Part shown: positions 1 through 7,730 of the stretch, one piece after another | Layout of the letters: every line of letters starts with the position of its first letter | Numbering within the stretch: position 1 is the stretch's first letter | Source: an uncultured SAR116 cluster alpha proteobacterium | GTDB taxonomy: Bacteria; Pseudomonadota; Alphaproteobacteria; Puniceispirillales; GCA-002684695 | Assembly (NCBI GenBank): GCA_902539295.1 | Contig: CACBIM010000002.1 | Location: 1-64,000, forward strand | DNA length: 64,000 nucleotides | Direction of reading: 5' to 3' | The notes under the pieces: model-generated | Database searches by the model: none | What the model saw: the letters and a program-made list of their open reading frames with translations, nothing else | What the model was told of the DNA's origin: nothing | Program-made: the position numbers and the translations under genes

Positions 1-412
1 CATAACAGTTTTATATCTTTTTAATGCGTCAAATTGTTCATTATGTATTTCTTCATCTGTCAAAATATCGAATTTTATATTTTCAAAATTTAACCAACTT
101 ATCAAATGACTATCAGCTTGAAAATGTCTTAATCCAGAACAGGTTGAAGCACCAAAAGTTAAGTATCCAACTTTAAGATTCAAAAGAGGTCTTAAATAAG
201 ACGCATGGCATATACCACTTCCATCAGAATGAAAATTGTAAGTTGAAAGTCCATAATGTTTAAAATTTGCAGGATTGTGTGGATATGCATTCCACTTATT
301 TATTTTTTCTTCCCATGAATTCTTATAATCTGGTCGGGCATGATTTCCATAAACTGTGTAAGTAAATGTTGGTATTATAACACACAAGTCTGAGTGAGTT
401 ACATTCTTTGGG
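1..412 (-). pseudogene. N,N-dimethylformamidase large-subunit-like fragment (middle part)
   Basis: The minus strand reads open from about base 412 to the left edge and continues out of the window. Its translation carries PTFTYTVYGNHARPDY, then YGLSTYNFHSDGSGI, then GLRHFQADSHLISWL and DILTDEEIH, in the order I know from the middle of the DmfA2 (dimethylformamidase beta subunit) family. No convincing start codon or ribosome binding site exists at its 5' side. There the frame runs into the antisense of the plus-strand C-terminal fragment of the same family. It is therefore a displaced internal piece rather than an intact gene. The family call rests on remembered family motifs; the broken state is seen directly. 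Confidence 0.6.
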
Positions 413-953
413 GGGCATACGAAAAATGGAATATTATAACGCTTTTGATGGAAGCTATGGCGGTCTATGGAGACGCAATGGCATTCCTCCACAAAAATTA
501 ACTGGAGTTGGCTTTAGCGCCCAAGGTCAATTTACTGGTTCTTACTTTATAAGAAAAAACTATGATAAAAATCTTGAATGGATTTTTCATGGAATAAAAG
601 AAAATAAGATAGGTAATTTTGGTTTTAGTGGTGGTGGTGCTGCAGGTTTTGAATTAGATAGAGCTGATAAATTTCTTGGTACACCTGAAAACTGTACAAT
701 TTTAGCTTCATCAGAAGGTCATGATAATGATTATGTTTTAGTACCTGAAGAACATCTTACACATATTACCACTTTACCAGGAGACCCATTAGAAACATTA
801 TTACGAGCAGATATGGTTTATTTTCAAAATGATAAAGGAGGTAAAGTGTTTAGTGTGGGATCTATAACTTTCTGTGGTAGTTTGCCATACAACAATTTTA
901 AAAATAATATTTCTACTTTACTTAAAAATATTTTAAAAAACTTTCTAAATTAA
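408..953 (+). pseudogene. N,N-dimethylformamidase large-subunit-like fragment (C-terminal part)
   Basis: Encodes about 175 residues resembling only the C-terminal domain of the DmfA2 family: EYYNAFDGSYGGLWRRNG, GVGFSAQGQF, IGNFGFSGGGAAGFELDR, YVLVPEEH and VFSVGSITFCGSLPYNN. Intact family members are several hundred residues longer. The only available initiators are a TTG at 408 and an ATG at 426, neither with a Shine-Dalgarno sequence. Recognisable homology starts near base 426. The preceding bases belong to the inverted fragment on the other strand. If the gene were intact, it would hydrolyse a small N-alkyl amide such as dimethylformamide. As it stands it is a truncated gene next to a breakpoint, either genuine or an assembly product. 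Confidence 0.65.
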
Positions 954-969
954 TTATAGTTTAGATTAT

Positions 970-1851
970 ATGAGAGTAGCATTTACAGGTGGTTCAGGAA
1001 AAGCTGGAAAGCACGCAATTAATTATCTGATTAATTCTGGACATAAAGTTTTAAATATTGACCTTAAGCCCTTGGATATTGAGGGCATAAATAATTTAAT
1101 TGTAGATATTACAGACTCAGGTCAAGTATTTAATTGTTTGACCAGTTATCTTAATATAAATGAACTTAAAGATAGCCCCAATGAAAATAAATTTGATGCT
1201 GTAGTTCATTTTGCCGCCATTCCAAGAATACTCATAAAATCTGACGAGGAAACTTTTCGTGTAAATGTTATAGGCACCTATAATGTTATTGAAGCAGCTG
1301 TTAAACTTGGCATAAAAAAAATAATTATCGCATCGTCAGAAACAACCTATGGAGTTTGTTTTGCAAATGGAAATATTGACCCAAAGTGGCTTCCTGTAGA
1401 TGAAACTCACCCCACCAACCCTATGGATAGTTATGGATTATCAAAAGTTATTAATGAACAAACAGCTGCATCTTTTCAATTAAGATCAGGGTTTGATATT
1501 TATTCTTTAAGAATAGGAAATGTGATAGAGCCAGATGAGTATCATAGATTTCAAAAATTTTTTGAAGAACCTAGCCAAAGGCTACGAAATATTTTCAATT
1601 ATATTGATGCTAGAGATTTAGGACAAGTTGTTGATCTTTGTCTTAATAAAGATGGACTGGGCTATGAAGTGTTTAATGTTGGTAATGACAATAATTCAGT
1701 AAATATATCTAATGACGAGATAATAAATAGATTTTATAAAAATATTAAAATAAAAAAAGAATTAAATGATGATGAAGCTTTATTTTCAAATCAAAAAATA
1801 AAAGATGTTTTAGGATTCAAAGAACAACATAACTGGAAAAAATATTTATAA
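970..1851 (+). CDS. NAD-dependent epimerase/dehydratase (extended SDR)
   Basis: A 293-residue extended short-chain dehydrogenase/reductase. The N-terminal nucleotide-binding loop GGSGKAG (residues 7-13) follows a beta strand. VVHFAAIPR is the conserved cofactor-contact segment. SSETTYG and YGLSKVINE supply the catalytic serine/threonine and the YxxxK pair near residue 160. Relatives act on nucleotide sugars or sugar acids, for example uronate dehydrogenases; the substrate here is not evident. It lies 16 bases after the dimethylformamidase fragment and 28 bases before the exporter gene, so it may share their transcript. No Shine-Dalgarno is visible before the ATG. Confidence 0.75.
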   Translation: MRVAFTGGSGKAGKHAINYLINSGHKVLNIDLKPLDIEGINNLIVDITDSGQVFNCLTSYLNINELKDSPNENKFDAVVHFAAIPRILIKSDEETFRVNVIGTYNVIEAAVKLGIKKIIIASSETTYGVCFANGNIDPKWLPVDETHPTNPMDSYGLSKVINEQTAASFQLRSGFDIYSLRIGNVIEPDEYHRFQKFFEEPSQRLRNIFNYIDARDLGQVVDLCLNKDGLGYEVFNVGNDNNSVNISNDEIINRFYKNIKIKKELNDDEALFSNQKIKDVLGFKEQHNWKKYL

Positions 1852-1879
1852 CATAAAATAAACAATTTAAATCTAAGTT

Positions 1880-2635
1880 TTGGAATTTTATTCAATAAAT
1901 TTGCCTGACCAAAATTTACTTCTTCTTACAATTTTGGTTATAATTGTAGGTGGAATTTTAAGAGGGTTTATGGGTTTTGGACCAGCTCTTTTAACTATTC
2001 CTATCTTAGCATTTATTTACTCTCCAATAGAGGCATTGGTTATTCATATAATAATGGAGATACCTAGCACATTATTTTTAATGCCAAATGCTTTGAAACA
2101 TAGTCAAAAAAATGAAATGCTACCAATGTTTATTGCAATGGCAATAACTATTCCATTAGGAATGTATTTAGTAGTATTACTCGATCCTCAAATCATCAGA
2201 AGGACCATTTCAATAATAGTTTTACTTTTAATTGGGATGCTTTCCTATGGATGGAGTTTTAAACAAAAAATTGGCTTAAAAACAATGATTGCAAGTGGAT
2301 CAGTTGGGGGACTTGTTCAAGGGGTAGCTGGAATGGGTGGTCCACCCATTGTTACCATTTTACTTGCTCGAGGTGATAGCCCAGACATATCAAGATCTAA
2401 TATTTTATTATTGATGGCTGGTATTGTATTGTTTTCAATAGCTTCCCAATTATTTTACAGTTTAATGACAGTAGAGCTAGTCATCATAGGTTTCTTAGCA
2501 TCTCCTATTTACATTCTGACGACTTTTGTTGGATCTAAATTTTATAATTCAAGAGGAAAAAGAATGTTCAAAAGAATAGCCTTGTTACTTTTAGCTTTAA
2601 TAGCGATATCAACTTTTATTGCATCATTTAATTAA
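1880..2635 (+). CDS. TauE/SafE-family sulfite/anion exporter
   Basis: A 251-residue, very hydrophobic protein with about eight predicted membrane segments. It has the twin glycine-proline-rich repeats typical of TauE/SafE (DUF81) permeases: GGILRGFMGFGPALLTIP near the N terminus and GGLVQGVAGMGGPPIVTI in the second half. Members export sulfite, sulfoacetate or other small anions across the inner membrane. A sulfite-releasing SuyAB-like lyase is encoded about 16 kb downstream, so sulfite export is plausible but unproven. The start is uncertain. The longest frame begins at a TTG with no clear ribosome binding site, and a second TTG lies at about 1901. Confidence 0.8.
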   Translation: MEFYSINLPDQNLLLLTILVIIVGGILRGFMGFGPALLTIPILAFIYSPIEALVIHIIMEIPSTLFLMPNALKHSQKNEMLPMFIAMAITIPLGMYLVVLLDPQIIRRTISIIVLLLIGMLSYGWSFKQKIGLKTMIASGSVGGLVQGVAGMGGPPIVTILLARGDSPDISRSNILLLMAGIVLFSIASQLFYSLMTVELVIIGFLASPIYILTTFVGSKFYNSRGKRMFKRIALLLLALIAISTFIASFN

Positions 2636-2698
2636 ATTAATTTGTAAAAGTTAATAATACTTTTATTATAGGAAATCATTAAAGATGGAGAAAATTTG

Positions 2699-4144
2699 AT
2701 GGATACCTCATACCCTAATACTCAGCTATTTATTAATGGTCATTGGAAAGATGCAGTTGCTAAAAAAACAATAGACGTTATTAATCCAGCAACAGAGAGC
2801 GTCATTGGTCAGATGGCACATGCAAGAAAAGAAGATTTGGATGAAGCACTGGAAGCAGCAAACTTATCATTTCAAAAATGGAAAAATGTTAACAGTTTTG
2901 ACCGTTATAAAATTTTAAGAAAAGCAGCCGAGATTATTAGGCAAAGATCCAATGAAATTGCTAGGATAATGACTATTGAACATGGAAAACCAATAGGTGA
3001 ATCTCTTGCAGAGGTTAATTTAGGGGCGGACATAACAGATTGGTTAGCTGAAGAGGCAAGAAGAGCATACGGACGATTAATACCATCAAGAGCAACTGAT
3101 GTTTACCAAATGGTTGTAAAAGAGCCTGTTGGTCCAGTAGCAGGATTTTCGCCATGGAACTTTCCAATTAATCAAGCTGTAAGAAAAATTGGAGGAGCTG
3201 TTGCTGCGGGGTGTTCTATAATTATCAAAGGACCAGAGGAAACTCCCGCTAGCTGTGCAGAACTTGTTAGAGCCTATGCTGATGCAGGTGTGCCTGAAGG
3301 TGTTATTAATCTTGTTTTTGGAATACCTTCTGAAATTTCTGAATACTTAATTCCACACCCTGTAATTAGAAAAATTTCTTTTACTGGGTCGACAGCTGTT
3401 GGCAAATTATTAGCGTCAATGGCAGGTTTGCATATGAAGTTGGTTACAATGGAATTGGGAGGGCATGCACCAGCAATTATATTTGATGATGCAAATGTAG
3501 AAAATGCAGTTCAAATGATAGCTAATAATAAATATAGAAATGCAGGACAAGTATGCGTTTCACCAACTAGGTTTCTGGTTCATGAAAGTTTATATGAAAA
3601 ATTTGTCGAAGGCTTTGTAAAAGTTTCTGAGTCTCAAGTTGTCGGTGATGGACTAGATCCAAAAACAACAATGGGACCATTAGCACATGATCGAAGATTG
3701 GATGCTATGGAAAGATTTGTTTCAGATGCTGTTGATAAGGGTGCAAAAATTAAAACTGGTGGCAAAAGAAAAGGAAATAAAGGTTACTTTTTTGAACCAA
3801 CAGTATTAACTGATGTTCCAATTGATGCAAAAATGATGAATGAAGAGCCTTTTGGACCAGTAGCACCAATTGCACCATTTAGAAGTTTTGATGAAGTTGT
3901 AGAAGAGGCTAATAGATTGCCTTATGGATTAGCTGCCTTTGCTTTTACTAATTCTGCAAAAACTGCAGAAAAAATTAGTGCTTCTATTGAAAGTGGTATT
4001 GTTTCAGTGAATCAACCATGGATGCCGGTTGTAGAAGTGCCCTTCGGTGGCATTAAGGATTCAGGTTACGGTAAAGAGCTTGGAACGGAGGGCTTGGAAG
4101 CCTATATGCAATCAAAATTTATTACACAAAAATCGAGTATTTAG
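2699..4144 (+). CDS. NAD(P)-dependent aldehyde dehydrogenase (succinate-semialdehyde type)
   Basis: A full-length 481-residue aldehyde dehydrogenase that oxidises an aldehyde to the carboxylate in the cytoplasm. The general-base glutamate sits in MELGGHAP (about E252) and the nucleophile in GQVCVSPTRF (about C286). GFSPWNFPINQ and the ISFTGSTAVGK cofactor loop are also present. The overall pattern is closest to succinate- or glutarate-semialdehyde dehydrogenases. I chose the ATG at 2699 because a GGAG motif at 2687-2690 is correctly spaced; a TTG one codon upstream is not needed. Its stop overlaps the convergent PanB-like gene by four bases. The physiological aldehyde is unknown. Confidence 0.85.
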   Translation: MDTSYPNTQLFINGHWKDAVAKKTIDVINPATESVIGQMAHARKEDLDEALEAANLSFQKWKNVNSFDRYKILRKAAEIIRQRSNEIARIMTIEHGKPIGESLAEVNLGADITDWLAEEARRAYGRLIPSRATDVYQMVVKEPVGPVAGFSPWNFPINQAVRKIGGAVAAGCSIIIKGPEETPASCAELVRAYADAGVPEGVINLVFGIPSEISEYLIPHPVIRKISFTGSTAVGKLLASMAGLHMKLVTMELGGHAPAIIFDDANVENAVQMIANNKYRNAGQVCVSPTRFLVHESLYEKFVEGFVKVSESQVVGDGLDPKTTMGPLAHDRRLDAMERFVSDAVDKGAKIKTGGKRKGNKGYFFEPTVLTDVPIDAKMMNEEPFGPVAPIAPFRSFDEVVEEANRLPYGLAAFAFTNSAKTAEKISASIESGIVSVNQPWMPVVEVPFGGIKDSGYGKELGTEGLEAYMQSKFITQKSSI

Positions 4145-4995
4145 GTTTTGTCTAAATAATTACAAAATCTCTCTACAAATTCTTCTGTAACTTCTACCTC
4201 AAACTTATTTGAGGGAAAAGTATTTGTATTGACCTCATCAATGAAGTCCTTAAAAGCGTTAACTCTAATTTTTTGAATTCGTTGAGCTTCTCTAAAAAGA
4301 TTGCAGTATTGTTTTGAATGTCTTGGAAATGGACCTTCGGAAGCTCCCAAAATATCATCTGCAAATAAAAACTGCACATCACATCCATTACCAGATCCAA
4401 TAGAGATGGTAACTAATGACGTTCTGCTTGATAATTCTCTCATTAACCTTGATGGAATAACTTCACATTCAACAGCCCAAGCTCCAGCACTTTCCAAATC
4501 TTTTAAATTTTGAAAAAGAGCTTTTGCCTCATCTAATGTTTTACCTACTGCTCTTATACCTCCAGTCCATGTACTTTTCCTAGGTACCAAACCAATATGA
4601 CCCTGAACAGGAATTCCAGCATTTGACAAAGCTTCTATATGATTAAGGCTACCTTGAAAAATTATTCCGTCAGCTCCTAGTTCCATTGCTTTATATGAAT
4701 GCTTAAGAGCATCATCTTTTGTTGGAACACTCAATAAAGGAATTACAAAACTCATGAAGGTTTTTGAAGCAGACTTTCTTATTTCAATAGCTGTTTCTTG
4801 TTTTAAATAATTAAACCTAGTATTAATTAGGTCAATCCCAGCATCCTCAGCAGCTTTTGCTTCATTTGGAGTAAAGGGTAATGTTTGAGTTAATTGTCTA
4901 TCACCTTTTATATCAATTATATCTTTTACAGTATAGTTTCTAAGACCCAATTCTCCAGTCATAGAAAAAACTTTTTTATATTTTGTTTTTTTCAT
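4141..4995 (-). CDS. PanB-like ketopantoate hydroxymethyltransferase family protein
   Basis: A 284-residue TIM-barrel protein related to 3-methyl-2-oxobutanoate hydroxymethyltransferase. GIPVQGHIGLVPR matches the PanB GHIGLTPQ segment, AWAVECEVIP carries the conserved glutamate of the VLE motif, and ISIGSGNGCDVQFLFADD matches the PanB IGIGAG-DGQ-LV-D segment. It differs from housekeeping PanB at many positions, including an N-terminal MTGELGLRNY stretch and the GSGNGCD loop. It sits in a catabolic neighbourhood with a 3-hydroxyisobutyrate-dehydrogenase-like gene 26 bases upstream, rather than beside panC. A related aldol reaction on another 2-oxoacid is possible. The family is likely; the substrate is unknown. 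Confidence 0.7.
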   Translation of the reverse strand: MKKTKYKKVFSMTGELGLRNYTVKDIIDIKGDRQLTQTLPFTPNEAKAAEDAGIDLINTRFNYLKQETAIEIRKSASKTFMSFVIPLLSVPTKDDALKHSYKAMELGADGIIFQGSLNHIEALSNAGIPVQGHIGLVPRKSTWTGGIRAVGKTLDEAKALFQNLKDLESAGAWAVECEVIPSRLMRELSSRTSLVTISIGSGNGCDVQFLFADDILGASEGPFPRHSKQYCNLFREAQRIQKIRVNAFKDFIDEVNTNTFPSNKFEVEVTEEFVERFCNYLDKT

Positions 4996-5021
4996 TTTAT
5001 AGACCAGATTTTATGAAGAAT

Positions 5022-5924
5022 TTATTTTTTAATACTATCTGGAAGTGATAGCCCTGCCCTATTTTGAAGACTTAGAAATATCGAAGTCCAGTCCTGTTCT
5101 TCTCGGCCCTCTTTCATAGCATGTTTATAAGTTTCAATTGATGCTCTTCCAAGATCTAAGTCAGTATTTACTTTTTTACCAAGATCAACTGCAATACCAA
5201 GATCTTTTAGTGCCAATTTTACCATAAAGGCCGGCGTAACGTCATTATTTAAGACCTTAGTTGGATAGGTAGTTGTTAAGTGGCTTTTCACAGCCGCTGT
5301 TCCACTCAAAACATCTATACAAGTCTCTTGATCTAATCCTACTGCACGTGCAAGTGTAAGAGCCTCACCACTCAAAACATTTAAAACAGTGGTCATATAA
5401 TTATTCACAATCTTCATTCTAGACCCCATTCCTGGGCCACCACAATCTTTTAAAGTATCACCAATTAAATTCAAAATAGGTGTAGCCTTAATGATATCAT
5501 TTTTTTCACCACCTAACATTAAAAGCGACTTTCCCAATCTAGCCTCGACAGATGTTCGGCCTATTGGGCAATCTATCATTGAAACATTATTATCATTTAA
5601 TTTTGACCTTATATCATCTGTTTCTAGAGGGTGAATTGTTGACATATCAATGACTATTGCACTATTTTTTAGAGTTTCGACTGCGCCATTTTTGTCAAAT
5701 AAAACTTGTTTTACATGTTCTGAGTTCGGCAACATCGTAAAGAGAAAGTCACAATCATTAGCTGCATCAGAGGGAGAATTAGCTGCAATACCATCATTGG
5801 CTACATGAGCATTTATAAGTTTTTCACTAATATCAAAACCTTTTACTTTATGCCCTCCTTTTATTATATTTGCTGCCATTGGACCTCCCATAGTGCCTAG
5901 TCCAATAAAACCTATTTTTGTCAT
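5022..5924 (-). CDS. 3-hydroxyisobutyrate dehydrogenase-family reductase
   Basis: A 300-residue beta-hydroxyacid dehydrogenase. The Rossmann motif IGFIGLGTMGGPMA begins at residue 4, IDCPIGRTSVEA is the substrate loop, and the catalytic lysine is in MKIVNNYMTT (about residue 170). The family reversibly oxidises 3-hydroxyacids such as 3-hydroxyisobutyrate, or reduces tartronate semialdehyde. It is probably co-transcribed with the PanB-like gene downstream. It reads away from the TRAP operon across a 206-base intergenic region full of repeats. A second member with a very similar N terminus lies at 13858-14742. Confidence 0.85.
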   Translation of the reverse strand: MTKIGFIGLGTMGGPMAANIIKGGHKVKGFDISEKLINAHVANDGIAANSPSDAANDCDFLFTMLPNSEHVKQVLFDKNGAVETLKNSAIVIDMSTIHPLETDDIRSKLNDNNVSMIDCPIGRTSVEARLGKSLLMLGGEKNDIIKATPILNLIGDTLKDCGGPGMGSRMKIVNNYMTTVLNVLSGEALTLARAVGLDQETCIDVLSGTAAVKSHLTTTYPTKVLNNDVTPAFMVKLALKDLGIAVDLGKKVNTDLDLGRASIETYKHAMKEGREEQDWTSIFLSLQNRAGLSLPDSIKK

Positions 5925-5939
5925 TTTATCCCTCTCAAA

Positions 5940-6052
5940 TTATTGAAGTTTTTTTATCGAAACATATTTACAAAAAGTCATCAAGCTTATCCTAAATTAA
6001 AATTTTATCCTATAATATGTATTTTATCCTATATTTTATTATTGAAGTTTTA
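5940..6052 (+). promoter_or_regulatory. Divergent regulatory region with iterated TTATCCTA and TTATTGAAGTTTT repeats
   Basis: TTATCCTA occurs three times on the plus strand, at 5987-5994, 6005-6012 and 6024-6031, with starts 18 and 19 bases apart. The array is bracketed by two exact copies of TTATTGAAGTTTT at 5940-5952 and 6039-6051. The block lies between the divergent dehydrogenase gene and the TRAP operon. It looks like an array of binding sites for an unidentified regulator. The repeats are seen directly; their role is inferred. Confidence 0.5.
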
Positions 6053-6130
6053 ATTTTGACTTGTAATCACTCTTTTCATCTGTTTAACTAATGCAAACAA
6101 ATAATAGAATCATCAAGGAGGAGACACTAG

Positions 6131-7141
6131 ATGAAATTATCAATTAGAAATATTTTTGTAATAGCTTTAGCTTCAGTCTCATTATTGTTTGCTGGGCAAG
6201 CTATGGCAAAAAAACAAACTATGAATATTGGATATTCTGTTTCTGAGGGGCATCCTTATGGAACATTTATGTTTACTTTTGCTGATAGAATGGAAAAGTT
6301 CTCTGCTAATCTAGAAAGTGGCGCAGTTAAGGTTAAGGTCCATTGCTGTCATAAAATGGGTAGTGAGCAAGAGCAGTTTAAAAAGTTGCAATTAGGCACA
6401 TTAGACGGCACTATGATTGCCCAGAATAATGCTGGTCCATTTTATCCAAAAATAGACTTATTAGTATTGCCTTACATGCTTCAAAATTATGATCACGCTG
6501 TTGCTGTTGCAGATGGTCCAATTGGTCAGGAAATTTGGGGGAATATGGCTGAAGAAATTGGTGTTCACTTAGTAACAATACCACTTTTTTCTTTTAGACA
6601 TATTTATAATACTAAAATGCCAATTAACAACTTAGCCGACTTTGCAAAAATGAAATACAGAGTACCTAAAAATGTTGTTATGATAGACACTTATAAAGCA
6701 TTTGGATCAGATCCTGTTCCTATTGCTTGGTCAGAAGCTCTAACTGCAACTCAAACTGGTACTGTTGATGGTGGAGACTTACCTATTGACGTTATGTATT
6801 CACAAAAATTTCACGATGTAGCAAAACATGTTGCTGAAACAGGCCACTTTACACTAGCACCTCCATTCTTTGTTAGCGATAAGTTCATGAAGAAATTAAC
6901 TGATGAACAAAGAGATGCTTTAGATATGGCTGCAAAGGTTGCAACTGCTGCTTCTCGTTTCCATACAAACTATGGCATGAGTATCGTTAAAGAGAAAATG
7001 ATTGCTGCTGGAGTAACTTTTACTTCACCAGACACTGGTCCATGGGTCGAAAAAGCTAAAGCAGTTCATAAAGCTTTTGGTGATGAGCGTGGTGCTGAGT
7101 ACGTTGCTATTATGGATAAAATTTACGCAGCTGCTCCTTAA
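6131..7141 (+). CDS. TRAP transporter substrate-binding protein (DctP family)
   Basis: A 336-residue periplasmic binding protein with a signal peptide (basic start, hydrophobic core, cleavage after AGQAMA near residue 26). DctP-type features include KKLQLGTLDGTMI, the FKNMKYRVP-like segment KMKYRVPKN with the carboxylate-binding arginine, and QTGTVDGGDLPID. An unusual CCHKMGS cysteine pair occurs in the mature N-terminal lobe. A strong AAGGAGGAG ribosome binding site precedes the ATG. It captures an organic anion and delivers it to the DctQM-type membrane subunits encoded next. The DHPS-type enzymes downstream suggest a sulfonate, but the ligand cannot be read from sequence. Confidence 0.88.
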   Translation: MKLSIRNIFVIALASVSLLFAGQAMAKKQTMNIGYSVSEGHPYGTFMFTFADRMEKFSANLESGAVKVKVHCCHKMGSEQEQFKKLQLGTLDGTMIAQNNAGPFYPKIDLLVLPYMLQNYDHAVAVADGPIGQEIWGNMAEEIGVHLVTIPLFSFRHIYNTKMPINNLADFAKMKYRVPKNVVMIDTYKAFGSDPVPIAWSEALTATQTGTVDGGDLPIDVMYSQKFHDVAKHVAETGHFTLAPPFFVSDKFMKKLTDEQRDALDMAAKVATAASRFHTNYGMSIVKEKMIAAGVTFTSPDTGPWVEKAKAVHKAFGDERGAEYVAIMDKIYAAAP

Positions 7142-7160
7142 ATAAATATATATATAAATT

Positions 7161-7200
7161 CCACCACAGATTGTTTTCTGTGGTGGGTATCTTAATTTTT
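7161..7200 (+). terminator. Intrinsic terminator between TRAP binding-protein and membrane genes
   Basis: A perfect nine-base-pair stem, CCACCACAG (7161-7169) with CTGTGGTGG (7178-7186), encloses an eight-base loop. A T-rich tract ending in eight Ts follows. Its position suggests partial termination, giving more binding protein than membrane subunits. Confidence 0.75.
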
Positions 7201-7214
7201 TTTCGAGGAAAATT

Positions 7215-7730
7215 ATGAGTTTATTAACTTTTTTAGAAAAGAGACTTGAAGAAGTTATAGCTGGAATTGGTGTAGTTATAATGTGTATTATGGTCTTTTT
7301 TCAGGTTGTGATGAGATATGTATTTAGCCTTCCAACGTCCTGGTCAGATGAGATTGCTCAATACTGTATGCTATGGTCTGTATATTTATCTGTATCTTGG
7401 GCTGTCAGAGAGAGAGCTCACATCCGAGTTATGAATTTCATCAATCTTTTTCCTCTAGCTTTTAAAAATGGTCTTGTAGTTTTTAGTGATTTTATATGGT
7501 TCATCTTTGGCATATTTTTAACATGGCATAGTATCACTTTAAATATAAGTTATTGGAAAGATCCTTATTTTTCCCCAGCTTTAAATATAGATCAAAAATG
7601 GCCATATCTTTGTTTGGTTTTCGGCTTTGGTTTAATGACATTACGCATTGTTCAAATATATTACCGTTGGTGGTTCCACGGGGTATCGATTTTAGAAGGA
7701 ACTTCAAAAGAGGATGCTCCTCATGCTTGA
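7215..7730 (+). CDS. TRAP transporter small membrane subunit (DctQ family)
   Basis: A 171-residue integral membrane protein with four predicted helices. It carries the DctQ signature around QVVMRYVFSLPTSWSDEIAQ (residues 31-50) and AVRERAHIRV. It bridges the large permease subunit in a sodium-driven TRAP importer. A GAGG motif lies just before the ATG. It follows a terminator-like hairpin behind the binding-protein gene and overlaps the start of the large subunit by eight bases, indicating translational coupling. Confidence 0.87.
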   Translation: MSLLTFLEKRLEEVIAGIGVVIMCIMVFFQVVMRYVFSLPTSWSDEIAQYCMLWSVYLSVSWAVRERAHIRVMNFINLFPLAFKNGLVVFSDFIWFIFGIFLTWHSITLNISYWKDPYFSPALNIDQKWPYLCLVFGFGLMTLRIVQIYYRWWFHGVSILEGTSKEDAPHA

